Shown piece by piece: positions 40,532 to 49,034 of a stretch of DNA of 64,000 bases. The notes beneath the pieces are model-generated. The model was not told the origin of the DNA. It was given only the letters and a program-made list of their open reading frames with translations, and made no database searches. Origin of the DNA: an uncultured Eubacteriales bacterium (GTDB lineage: Bacteria; Bacillota; Clostridia; Christensenellales; Aristaeellaceae); the NCBI GenBank assembly GCA_900315675.1, contig OMZY01000001.1, forward strand, positions 62,001 to 126,000, in the 5' to 3' direction. The position numbers and the translations under genes were made by a program. Numbering within the stretch: position 1 is the first letter of the stretch; each line of letters begins with the position of its first letter.

Positions 40532-41734
40532 ATGAGCAGTGTTAAGGAACGGTTCCTGAGATATGCACAGGTGGAAACAACCTCCTGTGAAGCGAATGAC
40601 TGCTGCCCGTCCACACCGGGACAGAAGGTGCTGGGTGCAATGCTGGTGAACGAAATGCAGGCTATGGGTGTTACGGACGCCCGGATGGACGAGAACGGAT
40701 ATGTATACGGTTCCATCCCTGCAAAAGGGAAAGAAAAAGCCCCGGTCATCGGGCTGATCGCCCATATGGACACATCCGACGCGGTTCCGGGGAAAACAGT
40801 ACCGCAGGTGATTCCGGAATACGACGGCGGGGTAATCAGGCTGAAAAACGGCGTGGAGATCAGCGGCTTCAGCTTTCTGCCGGAGCTGAAGGGGGAAGAG
40901 TTGATCGTAACCTCCGGAGATTCTGTGCTCGGAGCGGATGACAAAGCCGGCGTCGCGGAGATTATGACCCTGTGCGAACGGATGCTGGCCACTGACGCCC
41001 CGGACCACGGGGACATCCGGGTAGCCTTTACGCCGGATGAGGAGATCGGCCGCGGAGCGGATCTGTTTGATGTGGAAGGCTTCGGAGCGGATTTTGCCTA
41101 TACCGTGGACGGCGGCAGGCTGGGCGAACTGGAATATGAATGCTTCAATGCAGCCTCCTGCATTGTACGGGTGACAGGCATCAATATTCATCCCGGCAGC
41201 GCCAAAAACCAGATGATCAACGCGGCGCTGGTTGCCATGGAGTTTGCGGGGATGCTTCCGCCCTGGGAACGGCCGGAACATACAGAAGGCTATGAAGGTT
41301 TCTATCACCTGACCGGTATGGCCGGAAATGAAGAGGCCGCAGAGCTGAAATACATTCTGCGGGATCATGACCGGGACAAGCTGGAAGCCAGGAAAGCGAT
41401 GATGAACAGCGTTTGCGGGATGCTGAACCGGAAATACGGAGAAGGCACGGTCCGGGTGGAACTGAAGGATTCCTACCGGAACATGAAGGAGATTGTGGAA
41501 CAGCATCCGGAAATCCTGCAGAGAGCGGAAAAGGCTTTCCGGGAAAACGGTGTGGAACCCATTGTCAAGCCCATCCGCGGAGGAACGGACGGCGCCCAGC
41601 TGTCTTTCCGAGGCCTGCCATGCCCGAACCTTTCCACCGGCGGATACAATTTCCACGGACGGAAGGAGCTGATTCCGGTGGGAGCAATGGAGAAAATGGT
41701 GGATGTACTGGCTGCACTTGTGAGCATGAAATAA
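40532..41734 (+). CDS. pepT: Peptidase T (tripeptide aminopeptidase)
   Basis: 400 aa zinc enzyme of the M20B family; it removes the N-terminal residue of tripeptides in the cytoplasm. Metal ligands: His in GLIAHMDTSD, Asp in SGDSVLGADDKAG, Glu in FTPDEEIGRG, Asp in YTVDGG and His in NFHGRKEL. The lid domain has ASCIVRVTGINIHPGSAKNQMINA. The start MSSVKERFLRYAQVET matches PepT, and GAGG lies 6 bases before ATG 40532. The downstream 102-aa gene begins 43 bases later and may be cotranscribed. Confidence 0.95.
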   Translation: MSSVKERFLRYAQVETTSCEANDCCPSTPGQKVLGAMLVNEMQAMGVTDARMDENGYVYGSIPAKGKEKAPVIGLIAHMDTSDAVPGKTVPQVIPEYDGGVIRLKNGVEISGFSFLPELKGEELIVTSGDSVLGADDKAGVAEIMTLCERMLATDAPDHGDIRVAFTPDEEIGRGADLFDVEGFGADFAYTVDGGRLGELEYECFNAASCIVRVTGINIHPGSAKNQMINAALVAMEFAGMLPPWERPEHTEGYEGFYHLTGMAGNEEAAELKYILRDHDRDKLEARKAMMNSVCGMLNRKYGEGTVRVELKDSYRNMKEIVEQHPEILQRAEKAFRENGVEPIVKPIRGGTDGAQLSFRGLPCPNLSTGGYNFHGRKELIPVGAMEKMVDVLAALVSMK

Positions 41735-41777
41735 AACAGCCGCATAAACGCAGAATCATGAGCTCCGGGAGAAGAAA

Positions 41778-42086
41778 ATGACAGAGAACAGACGAAAATC
41801 CAATTTTGAACTCATGGATGAAATGGAGAAGAAACAACGTCTGCAGGCGAAGGACGAAACATATGTTGATCCGAAACCGGATGGAATACGGTATATCAGA
41901 AAAATGCACTGGATCCGGCCTGACGCGGAACTGACATTCCCGTCAGTTGCGCTGGGCGGATGGTTTGCCCTGTGGCTGACAAGTCTGATTCCGAATGCTT
42001 CCTGGCTGGGAGATATCTGCATGATCGTTGTGGGCGTCGGTGTTGTCGGAAGCATCCGGGAACTCTTTTTCAAAAAGAAAAAATAA
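41778..42086 (+). CDS. 102-aa membrane protein of unknown function
   Basis: Charged N-terminal third (TENRRKSNFELMDEMEKKQRLQAKDETYVDPKP) followed by two hydrophobic segments (about 55-75 and 78-95) and a lysine tail (FFKKKK). GGGAGAAGAAA precedes the ATG. It sits between pepT and a strong terminator, so it probably reads from the pepT promoter. No family recognised. Confidence 0.7.
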   Translation: MTENRRKSNFELMDEMEKKQRLQAKDETYVDPKPDGIRYIRKMHWIRPDAELTFPSVALGGWFALWLTSLIPNASWLGDICMIVVGVGVVGSIRELFFKKKK

Positions 42087-42098
42087 CTGACCGGGCTG

Positions 42099-42129
42099 AA
42101 AGATTCCTGACGGACAGGAATCTTTTTTG
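42099..42129 (+). terminator. Terminator of the pepT operon
   Basis: AAAGATTCCTG / CAGGAATCTTT stem, loop ACGGA, then TTTT. Confidence 0.9.
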
Positions 42130-42225
42130 ATGAATTTACAAGGCTGTTACATCCTGTTGAAGACATTGAAACAAAGATACGGTAAGATACAGATGTAAAG
42201 GACGCCGGACAGGAAGGACAGCAAC

Positions 42226-42801
42226 ATGGATAAGATAGATGAAAAATGGTATGCGGAAGACGGATCAGAAATAAAACGGGTGCTCAGGATTGTAACGATT
42301 ATCCTGATCGTTGCGATGGCTGCCTGGGGAGTCGGCCTGTGGATGAATGAACGGCATGTACCGCAGCTGCCCGGTGAAGTGATCCTGAAGGGAAATATGA
42401 GTTTTGAGGAAGCAGAAGGGAAACTGCTGGACGACGGCTATATTCCAAGGGGTGAAGCGATCAAAGACGGAGCGGACATCCACCGGTACTATGAAAGCAG
42501 TGAGGCTTTTGGATATCAGGCCAGAGGCAGCATGCTTGCACTCATACAATCCAGAGGGAGATACTTTATATTTGATCATTATTTCCGGGAGGAGGATGGC
42601 GGGCATAACGCGGAAAACCCGGGAGATATTTTCAACGCCGTGCAGGAACAGCTGACCGGCATCATCGGGACTGCACCCAGGGAGCAGAAATCAGACGTGT
42701 TCGGTAAAGTCTGGATCTGGAATCTGCAGGGAAAAACGGAGATAGGCATTTTTTATGGCCGGGAAGACATGGTGACAGTGAGATATGCATATATAAGGTA
42801 A
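42226..42801 (+). CDS. Membrane-anchored protein of unknown function
   Basis: 191 aa. A short charged N-terminus is followed by one transmembrane helix (about residues 19-39, LRIVTIILIVAMAAWGVGLWM) and an outer domain of about 150 residues with MSFEEAEGKLLDDGYIPR, ALIQSRGRYFIFDHYF and a C-terminal IFYGREDMVTVRYAYIR. It has no cysteine pair or catalytic motif. GGAAGGACAGCAAC precedes the ATG. No family recognised. Confidence 0.7.
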   Translation: MDKIDEKWYAEDGSEIKRVLRIVTIILIVAMAAWGVGLWMNERHVPQLPGEVILKGNMSFEEAEGKLLDDGYIPRGEAIKDGADIHRYYESSEAFGYQARGSMLALIQSRGRYFIFDHYFREEDGGHNAENPGDIFNAVQEQLTGIIGTAPREQKSDVFGKVWIWNLQGKTEIGIFYGREDMVTVRYAYIR

Positions 42802-42810
42802 ATCCGGGAA

Positions 42811-42853
42811 AAATGCTGAATGCCGCGGAGATACGCTCTGCAGCATTCTTTTT
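42811..42853 (+). terminator. Probable terminator
   Basis: AATGCTG / CAGCATT outer stem with an inner GGAG/CTCT pairing, followed by CTTTTTG. It lies just after the membrane-anchored protein gene. Confidence 0.55.
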
Positions 42854-42921
42854 GAATGTAAACAAAGAAAGGGAATCCCCCTCATCCTAACAGAGATGAT
42901 TTCGGGACGCCTGCAGGAAAG

Positions 42922-42950
42922 TTGAGAAATGGCGCCGTGTACGGTATAAT
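42922..42950 (+). promoter_or_regulatory. Promoter of the P-loop kinase-like gene
   Basis: TTGAGA (42922-42927), 17-base spacer, TATAAT (42945-42950). The leader of about 115 bases contains a short ATG frame (43008-43058, 16 codons) of unknown meaning. Confidence 0.8.
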
Positions 42951-43071
42951 GCGGAAAGAAATAAAGCGGTTGCTTTGCCAATCAAAGGAGCAAACGCCGG
43001 GGAGTGAATGAAATTATGCGCAATGTATAAAATCCCGGAAACAGTGACAAATGAATAAGGGAGGTTTATAC

Positions 43072-43863
43072 ATGAACTGGTTTGTGGAAGGATTGCAGGG
43101 AAGCGGGAAAAGTACGCTGTCCCGTAAAATAGCGGAAAAGGAACCGGCGTACACGCTGATCCAGGAAGGGGACTATTCCCCGGTGGAGCTGGCCTGGTGC
43201 GCCTACCTGAACGAAGAACAGTATCAGAAAACACTGGCGAAGTATCCGGAACTGCGGGAGCAAATAAAGGAAAAGACCTACGACGAAGGTGAAAAGAAGA
43301 TTGTCTGCTACACGAAAATCCGGACCGAAAACCATGAATTCTACCGGGATCTGGAGCAGTATGAGATCTACAATAACCGGGTAAGCAGGGATGACTTTCA
43401 GGATATTGTGCTGAGACGGTACCGGAACTGGAAACAGGACGGAATGATTTTTGAGTGCTCCCTGTTCCAGAACACAGTGGAAGATATGATCCTTTTCAGG
43501 AATGCAACGGATGAAGAAATCGTTGCATTCTACAGGAAGGTGCGGGAAGCCCTTGAAGGGAAGAATTACCATATTGTACTCCTGAAAGCGGAAGACGTGC
43601 GGGGTAACCTTGCAGTGATCCGGAAAGAACGTTCGGATGAGCAGGGCAATGAACTGTGGTTTCCCATGATGATACAGTACTTCAACGAGTCTCCCTACGC
43701 GAAAGCCAGAGAACTGGAAGGCGAAGAGAATCTGATCCGGCACTTTGTCCACCGGCAGGAACTGGAATTGCGGCTGTGTGAGGAGGTTTTTCCGGACAAG
43801 TACAGTGTTCTGACATCGAAAGGGTACAGCGAAGAAGAGATAGAATCGATCATCAGGAGTTAA
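43072..43863 (+). CDS. P-loop NTPase, kinase-like
   Basis: 263 aa. It begins directly with the Walker A loop NWFVEGLQGSGKSTLSRKI. The stretch GMIFECSLFQNTVEDMILF resembles the second acidic motif of small nucleoside- or thymidylate-kinase-like ATPases. A hydrophilic, highly charged C-terminus follows. The substrate cannot be assigned. ATG 43072 follows GGGAGG by 7 bases; the ATG at 43051 is upstream of that site. It starts a short cluster with the zinc-ribbon protein. Confidence 0.8.
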   Translation: MNWFVEGLQGSGKSTLSRKIAEKEPAYTLIQEGDYSPVELAWCAYLNEEQYQKTLAKYPELREQIKEKTYDEGEKKIVCYTKIRTENHEFYRDLEQYEIYNNRVSRDDFQDIVLRRYRNWKQDGMIFECSLFQNTVEDMILFRNATDEEIVAFYRKVREALEGKNYHIVLLKAEDVRGNLAVIRKERSDEQGNELWFPMMIQYFNESPYAKARELEGEENLIRHFVHRQELELRLCEEVFPDKYSVLTSKGYSEEEIESIIRS

Positions 43864-43916
43864 TAAGCAGGAAGCGGAGGTTGCTGCCTGGCGGCGGCCA
43901 GACAGAAAGGCAGGAA

Positions 43917-44636
43917 ATGCAGGCAATAAAATGTGAAGTTTGCGGCAGTTCAGATCTGATCAAACAGGACGGGATTTTCGTCTGCCGGTACTGCGGAATG
44001 CAGTACAGTCTTCCGGAGGTTCAGAAGATGCTGGGCACAGTGAAGATTGACCGGACAGAAGAGAAGAAAAACTATTTCATCCTGGCCAGGCGGTTTTTTG
44101 CCGGGACGAACTATGCAGACGCCCTGAAATACTATGATCTGGCATTGCGGGAGGATCCGCAGAACCGGGAAGCGATCTACCTGTATGCCGTCACATCGGT
44201 GGCAACACAGGACTGCAACTATCTGTACAGAAACCTGGAAAGCATCATTAATATGTCCAAGGTGTACCTGCGGCAGATCGCGACGGATACCCCGGAAGAA
44301 AACCAGCTGGCAGATGTGAATCTGTTTATTGACGCGCATACACTGTTTATCCGCAAAGGAACGGAAATGATGGCGGACTATATCCGGAACTGCGGCGCGG
44401 AAATGCGGAGGCCGGAGAATTATTACTATGCCTTCGGGTACAGCGCAATTGACGTATACGGCACGCTGCGGGAGCTGTTCAGCTGTTTCCCGGAGTGTGT
44501 TGAGCGGTATGAGGAGTTCCTGATGGAGATGATTGCCGCCAGGCCGGAATGCTTTGAACGGAAAGCCAGGAAGGAAATCCTGAAACAGTTGTCAAAAAAG
44601 ATAAAGAAGAGAAAAAGAGTCAAAGTGAAGAGTTAA
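43917..44636 (+). CDS. Zinc-ribbon / TPR-like protein
   Basis: 239 aa, cytoplasmic. An N-terminal zinc ribbon has Cys6-x2-Cys9 and Cys23-x2-Cys26 (CEVCGSSDLIKQDGIFVCRYCG). A TPR-like pair of helices follows at about 55-85 (RRFFAGTNYADALKYYDLALREDPQNREAIYL), then a helical domain and a strongly basic tail (KKIKKRKRVKVKS). It is likely a nucleic-acid- or protein-binding adaptor. ATG 43917 is chosen with AAAGGCAGG upstream. Similar zinc-ribbon/TPR proteins are common and uncharacterised in Clostridia. Confidence 0.75.
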   Translation: MQAIKCEVCGSSDLIKQDGIFVCRYCGMQYSLPEVQKMLGTVKIDRTEEKKNYFILARRFFAGTNYADALKYYDLALREDPQNREAIYLYAVTSVATQDCNYLYRNLESIINMSKVYLRQIATDTPEENQLADVNLFIDAHTLFIRKGTEMMADYIRNCGAEMRRPENYYYAFGYSAIDVYGTLRELFSCFPECVERYEEFLMEMIAARPECFERKARKEILKQLSKKIKKRKRVKVKS

Positions 44637-44655
44637 GAGTTAAGAGTGAAGAGTT
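44628..44655. repeat. Short AGAGTT-type direct repeat
   Basis: Four imperfect copies of the unit AGAGTTA/AGAGTGA at the end of the zinc-ribbon gene, next to a 11-bp hairpin. Probably slippage-generated sequence; it is too short and variable for a CRISPR array. Confidence 0.5.
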
Positions 44656-44679
44656 GCCAGCCTGTGAACAGGCTGGCAA
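44654..44679 (+). promoter_or_regulatory. Hairpin just upstream of the acidic 77-aa gene
   Basis: TTGCCAGCCTG / CAGGCTGGCAA, perfect 11-bp stem with a TGAA loop, ending 2 bases before AAAGGAGG of the next gene. It may be a terminator without a U-tract or may control access to the ribosome binding site. Confidence 0.5.
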
Positions 44680-44695
44680 AAGGAGGAAGTAACAC

Positions 44696-44929
44696 ATGTC
44701 TATGCCGTTTGAACCGGAAGAGATTGATGATCTGGACGAAATCCTGCTGGATGAGATGGATCAGGAGGAAATGGCGGATTTCAGGGAGCAGCTGCTGGAA
44801 ACCCTGGACCAGATGATGACCCTGGAACCGGATCCCGATCTGTCAGAGGAAGAGTATTACGAGTGGGAAGACCGGGTCAATATCCTGCACGATATGATTG
44901 ACGCAATTGACGCAAGGCTCAATTCATAA
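44696..44929 (+). CDS. 77-aa acidic protein
   Basis: Very acidic, mostly helical protein (FEPEEIDDLDEILLDEMDQEEMADFREQ, LSEEEYYEWEDRVNILHDMIDAIDARL). It has no membrane segment and no cysteine. AGGAGG lies 9 bases before the ATG. A small acidic, helical protein of this kind could be a nucleic-acid mimic or partner of the basic-tailed protein encoded upstream, but that is speculation. No family recognised. Confidence 0.7.
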   Translation: MSMPFEPEEIDDLDEILLDEMDQEEMADFREQLLETLDQMMTLEPDPDLSEEEYYEWEDRVNILHDMIDAIDARLNS

Positions 44930-44960
44930 TGAATATTGTACCGGAGTGAAAATTGCCGCC

Positions 44961-45335
44961 ATGTGCCGCAAGAACAGCGATCATAAAAAGAGTGTGTTTG
45001 GTAAAGGTACGAAAGTTTTTATCGGCTTTCTTTCGGCTTTTGTGGTCTATTGGTTAATCAGCGCAATCCATGCGGCGTTTATACTGAAAAAGCATAACCT
45101 GATCCTGATCAAGGCAAAATCCTTTGACGGGATTCTGATGGAAGTCCTGGGGTTTGCATTTCCTGTGAAAACGCTTGTGATCGGCCTGGTATTCGGGTTT
45201 GTCTGGTACATGTACAGTAAAAGAAGGAAAGATATCAATGAGGCAAAGGAAGCAGCGGAAGCAGAAATAGTGACGGAAGAAACTGCTGCGGAACAGGAAG
45301 AGATCATCGAGCCTGTGCAATACAAAGAACAATGA
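44961..45335 (+). CDS. 124-aa membrane protein of unknown function
   Basis: Basic N-terminus (CRKNSDHKKSVFGKGTKV), then two hydrophobic segments (about 17-37 and 58-79), then a charged tail rich in Glu and Ala that ends in EEIIEPVQYKEQ. ATG 44961 is the most likely start; an in-frame GTG at 44946 is possible because GGA precedes it. It probably belongs to the same transcript as the acidic 77-aa gene, 31 bases upstream. No family recognised. Confidence 0.55.
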   Translation: MCRKNSDHKKSVFGKGTKVFIGFLSAFVVYWLISAIHAAFILKKHNLILIKAKSFDGILMEVLGFAFPVKTLVIGLVFGFVWYMYSKRRKDINEAKEAAEAEIVTEETAAEQEEIIEPVQYKEQ

Positions 45336-45349
45336 CACGGTTCCAATAC

Positions 45350-45381
45350 GGACCGGTTCGCAGAAGCGGATCGGTCCTTTA
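45350..45381 (+). terminator. Terminator after the 124-aa membrane protein gene
   Basis: GGACCGGTTCG / CGGATCGGTCC stem with two wobble pairs, then TTTAC; moderate strength. Confidence 0.6.
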
Positions 45382-45495
45382 CTATGCCTGCCAGACCCTT
45401 GCTGAATGAAGAACCCGGTGATGAGTGAAGAGCGTCTGAGCTTTTACAGAGGGGCTATATCATTTTTGAAATACAGTATACACCAATTGATATAA

Positions 45496-45524
45496 TTGTT
45501 TAGTAAACAGGAACAGAGTATAAT
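45496..45524 (+). promoter_or_regulatory. Promoter of the flavoprotein reductase gene
   Basis: TTGTTT (45496-45501), 17-base spacer, TATAAT (45519-45524). The perfect palindrome TGTTTA-G-TAAACA (45497-45509) covers the -35 and part of the spacer, an ideal repressor site. Confidence 0.75.
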
Positions 45525-45574
45525 GAAACATATGGGAAACCTATTTTTTCTGTCAATATAAGGAGGAAGACAGT

Positions 45575-47695
45575 ATGAAAAAATGGATAGCTCTTCTCCT
45601 GAGTCTGGCGATGATCATGGGCGTCATGAACATTGCCGCGGCTGAGGAACCGCTGACTGCCACTGTGGCAGGTTTCGGCGGAGATGTAACAGTCACCGTC
45701 GAGGTGGACGGTGAAGGCAAAATCGTCTCCATCGCTGCGGACGGATCCACACAGACGCCTGAAGTGGGCGGCAAAGCAGCCAATGACCTGAATGAGGGTG
45801 CACTGGCTGAACTGGCCGGCTCTGAACTGGCTGCGCTGGACGCTGCCGGAATCGAAGGTATCACCGGCGCGACCGTGACCTCAGACGCGATCAAAACCGC
45901 ACTGGAGATGATCAAAGCAGAAGCTACCGGAGCGGAAGCAGCTCCTGTGCAGGACGGCACCTACACCGTGACTGTGCCCGCCTATTCCGTGACTGAGCAG
46001 ATGACGCTGAATATCACCTTCGAAGGCGGAAAGCTGACCAGGATAGAGACCGTGACAGCGGGCAATACTCCCGTGATCTTTGCCACGGTTGAAGAGAAAT
46101 TGTATCCCCGTCTGATCGAAAACCAGAGCCTGGAAACGGATGCCATCACCGGCGCAACGGTTGCTTCCGGCGCTGTGAAGCAGGCAGTTGAAAAGGCCAT
46201 TGAGATGGCCGGCGGAAGCGTTGCCGACTGGCACAAGCCCGTGACAAAATCTGACGCTGTTGTTGAACTGAATGACTATGACGTGATCGTGGTCGGCCTC
46301 GGCGGAGCCGGCATGACTGCTTATCTGTCCGCTGCGGAGAACGGCGCAGCCGTGTTCGGTATCGAAAAGGCGGCCAAGGTGGGCGGAAACTCCACCAACA
46401 CTGCGGGCCCGATGGCCATTAATCCGCCTTCCCGCGTGGAAGCCAACGGCGGACAGATCGTTCCTCCGGAAGACCTGCTGGCTGACTGGGCTGAATACAC
46501 TACGATCGACGGACAGCAGGACGCCAAGCTGGACGTGGTTGAAATGTTCATCAATAACTCCGGCGAAACCCTGGACTGGATGGAGAAGTATTCCTTCCAG
46601 TTCGGTGAAAAGATGCAGGCCTTCTTCCACCCCGCAGGATGGCAGGTGTGGACTTCCTACGCAGGCAAGGACGGCAAGACCAAGGATGACGCTTATGTGG
46701 AAGCTATGGAAGCTGCCAAAGCCATGAACGAAAAGAACGACTACATGCTGGAACTGACCGCCACCGAACTGCTGACGGAAGACGGCAAGGTGACCGGCGT
46801 GAAGGCTGTTGCCTGGGACGGCACCACTTACCTGGTACACGGCAAGAGTGTGATCCTGGCTACCGGCGGTTTTGTCGGCGATGAGGAGCTGTCCAACGAA
46901 TATATCCACGGTGTATGGAAGACCGAAGCCATGACCCAGTGTGACGGCGCGGGCATCAGGATGGCTCAGAACGCGGTGAACGCGAACCTGTATAACCTGG
47001 ATGTTGTGCCGGTATCCCACATCGCGCAGGTTTACAACATTGTCCGCAATGACGACCTGACCGCTGACCAGAAGGCTGTGCTGACCTCCCTGGTGCTGGA
47101 CAAGGCCTATCCCGTGGTGGGCGAGGACGGCGTGAAGGTGAATGACAAAATCGGTATGTTCTTCGCGTTTGACGTATGGGCTGCCGGTCCCACCTACTAC
47201 GTAATCTACTCCGAAAACGAGATGAACGGCTTCAAGGAGAACGGTCTGGCCGCCGCGAACACGCCCATGTTCCTGGCCCAGGGCGGTGCTGTGGAAGCCG
47301 GTGTGCCGGTGGCTGACCTGGACCAGATTCTGAGTGTCGGTGAAACCTACGGTGACGTGTTCAAGGCAGATTCCCTGGCGGCCCTGGCAGAGAAGCTGGG
47401 CCTGGAAAAACTGACCGAGAACGTGGAAGACCAGGGCGGCGCCTACTACGCCATCAAGGGTGCTTCCTACGTGTATTCCACCTGCGGCGGTGTGGAGGTT
47501 GACGTCAACCTGAACGTTGTGGACGCGGACGGCAATCCTGTACCCGGTCTCTACGCGGTGGGCAATGACTCCCTGGGCGTGCTGCTTGCTTCCGAAAAGG
47601 CTTATGTGACCTACGGCGGCGCGGCTGCCGGCTGGGCACTGACCAGCGGACGGCTGGCAGGCGCATACGCGGCTGCTTTCGCAAAAGGCGAATGA
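45575..47695 (+). CDS. Secreted FMN/FAD fumarate-reductase-like flavoprotein
   Basis: 706 aa. Residues 1-23 are a signal peptide (no lipobox). Two FMN-binding domains follow, each with a flavinylation motif in which ApbE attaches FMN to threonine (GITGATV, Thr100; AITGATV, Thr195). From residue 233 there is an FAD-binding reductase domain of the fumarate/urocanate/methacrylate reductase superfamily, with the dinucleotide loop VVGLGGAGMTAYLSA, GGNSTNTAG, ATGGFVGDEEL and YSTCGGVEVDVNLNVVDADGNPVPGLYAVG. These enzymes reduce an organic acceptor outside the membrane. The acceptor here is undetermined. RBS AAGGAGGAAG precedes the ATG. Confidence 0.93.
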   Translation: MKKWIALLLSLAMIMGVMNIAAAEEPLTATVAGFGGDVTVTVEVDGEGKIVSIAADGSTQTPEVGGKAANDLNEGALAELAGSELAALDAAGIEGITGATVTSDAIKTALEMIKAEATGAEAAPVQDGTYTVTVPAYSVTEQMTLNITFEGGKLTRIETVTAGNTPVIFATVEEKLYPRLIENQSLETDAITGATVASGAVKQAVEKAIEMAGGSVADWHKPVTKSDAVVELNDYDVIVVGLGGAGMTAYLSAAENGAAVFGIEKAAKVGGNSTNTAGPMAINPPSRVEANGGQIVPPEDLLADWAEYTTIDGQQDAKLDVVEMFINNSGETLDWMEKYSFQFGEKMQAFFHPAGWQVWTSYAGKDGKTKDDAYVEAMEAAKAMNEKNDYMLELTATELLTEDGKVTGVKAVAWDGTTYLVHGKSVILATGGFVGDEELSNEYIHGVWKTEAMTQCDGAGIRMAQNAVNANLYNLDVVPVSHIAQVYNIVRNDDLTADQKAVLTSLVLDKAYPVVGEDGVKVNDKIGMFFAFDVWAAGPTYYVIYSENEMNGFKENGLAAANTPMFLAQGGAVEAGVPVADLDQILSVGETYGDVFKADSLAALAEKLGLEKLTENVEDQGGAYYAIKGASYVYSTCGGVEVDVNLNVVDADGNPVPGLYAVGNDSLGVLLASEKAYVTYGGAAAGWALTSGRLAGAYAAAFAKGE

Positions 47696-47752
47696 GCGTA
47701 TGATCCGTAACAGTCAGAAATGAAAGAACACTTTTCAAACTGAACTAACCCG

Positions 47753-47785
47753 ACTGCCTGCCGGTGATCCGGCAGGCAGTTTTTC
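47753..47785 (+). terminator. Terminator after the flavoprotein gene
   Basis: 12-bp perfect stem ACTGCCTGCCGG / CCGGCAGGCAGT, loop TGAT, then TTTTT. Confidence 0.93.
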
Positions 47786-47856
47786 CGTACAGAAAGATCC
47801 CGGAACATCCGTCATCATCCAGGAGAAAAAGCCCGGGGATGAAAGCCGCCGGATTG

Positions 47857-47865
47857 TGGTATAAT
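47857..47865 (+). promoter_or_regulatory. Extended -10 promoter of the lactate dehydrogenase gene
   Basis: TGGTATAAT, 44 bases before the start codon. No clear -35. Confidence 0.65.
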
Positions 47866-47908
47866 CAGAACAGATTCAGCCCGAAAAAACGGGAGAAGGG
47901 GGAGAAGA

Positions 47909-48946
47909 ATGATCAAAGTCGCTTTCTATGACGCCAAGGCTTATGACAGACCGTCCTTTGAATACTACGGCGGACAGAATGATATGCAGTTCCGTTTCCT
48001 GGAAACCAAACTGAATGAAGACACGGCAGACCTGGCAAAGGGATGCGAAGCGGTCTGCGTTTTTGTGAATGATACGGTGAATGCAGACGTTATAGACAGG
48101 CTGTATGAAAACGGTGTGAAGATTATCGCGCTCCGTTCCGCAGGCTACAACAACGTGGATATCCGGCATGCCTTCGGGAAAACGCATGTGGTGCATGTGC
48201 CGGCCTATTCCCCCTATGCGGTGGCAGAACACGCAATCGCGCTGCTTCTGACCTCTGTACGCCGGATTCACAAGGCATATAACAGAACAAGGGAGTTTAA
48301 TTTCTCCCTGAGCGGGCTGACGGGTTTTGATTTCCACGGGAAGACCGTTGGGGTTGTCGGTACCGGAAAAATCGGGCGGATCTTCATTGATATCTGCCGC
48401 GGATTCGGTATGAAGGTGATTGCCTATGATCTCTTTCCGGTTAAGGACAGCGGCATTGACTATGTTTCGCTGGATGAACTGCTGGAACAAAGCGATATCA
48501 TTTCCCTGCACTGCCCGCTGACAGAGGAAACCCGGCATATGATTGACACGGCAGCAATCGAAAAAATGAAAAAAGGCGTGGTGCTGGTCAATACATCCCG
48601 GGGCGGCCTGATAGACGCTGAGGCACTGCTGGAGGGAATCAAGGCACGGAAGATCGGCGCAGCGTGCCTGGATGTCTATGAGGAAGAGGCAGATGTGTTC
48701 TTTGAAGACAGATCCGGTCACATTATGGACGATGAACTGCTTTCACGGCTGATTTCCATGCCGAATGTGATTGTGACTTCCCACCAGGCGTTCCTGACCG
48801 AGGAGGCGCTGAACAATATCGCGGAAACAACGGTGAACAACATCCTGTCCTGTTTCCGGAATGACGGTATGTGCGACAATGAACTGTGTTACCGGTGCGG
48901 CAAGATCGAGCAGTGCCGGAAGGAACGGAAGCAGAAGTGCTTCTGA
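47909..48946 (+). CDS. ldhA: D-lactate dehydrogenase (D-2-hydroxyacid dehydrogenase)
   Basis: 345 aa. It reduces pyruvate to D-lactate with NADH, a fermentation step that regenerates NAD. Typical motifs are ALRSAGYNNVDI (substrate Arg), HVPAYSPYAVAEHAIALLL, the NAD loop GVVGTGKIGRIFIDI, LHCPLTEETRHMID, LVNTSRGGLIDAEAL, DVYEEEADVFFEDRSG (catalytic Glu) and TSHQAFLTEEAL (catalytic His). The C-terminus is unusual: a 25-residue tail with Cys322, Cys327, Cys330, Cys336 and Cys344 (CYRCG then EQCRKERKQKC). GAAGGGGGAG precedes the ATG. It lies just after the reductase terminator. Confidence 0.92.
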   Translation: MIKVAFYDAKAYDRPSFEYYGGQNDMQFRFLETKLNEDTADLAKGCEAVCVFVNDTVNADVIDRLYENGVKIIALRSAGYNNVDIRHAFGKTHVVHVPAYSPYAVAEHAIALLLTSVRRIHKAYNRTREFNFSLSGLTGFDFHGKTVGVVGTGKIGRIFIDICRGFGMKVIAYDLFPVKDSGIDYVSLDELLEQSDIISLHCPLTEETRHMIDTAAIEKMKKGVVLVNTSRGGLIDAEALLEGIKARKIGAACLDVYEEEADVFFEDRSGHIMDDELLSRLISMPNVIVTSHQAFLTEEALNNIAETTVNNILSCFRNDGMCDNELCYRCGKIEQCRKERKQKCF

Positions 48947-48952
48947 ACGGAT

Positions 48953-48991
48953 AAAACTCCCTGTGAACACTTGTCACAGGGAGTTTTTTTT
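48953..48991. terminator. Terminator after ldhA
   Basis: AAAACTCCCTGTGA / TCACAGGGAGTTTT, 14-bp stem, loop ACACTTG, then T-run. It may also serve the convergent minus-strand gene. Confidence 0.92.
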
Positions 48992-49034
48992 GCAGATAAG
49001 ATTCCGGCGTTACCAGCGAAATCTTCCCATGCAA

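Noticed and set aside
44628..44655. Tandem AGAGTT units as a possible CRISPR or regulatory array
   Set aside because: Only a few short imperfect copies with no spacers and no cas genes; a slippage tract is enough to explain them.
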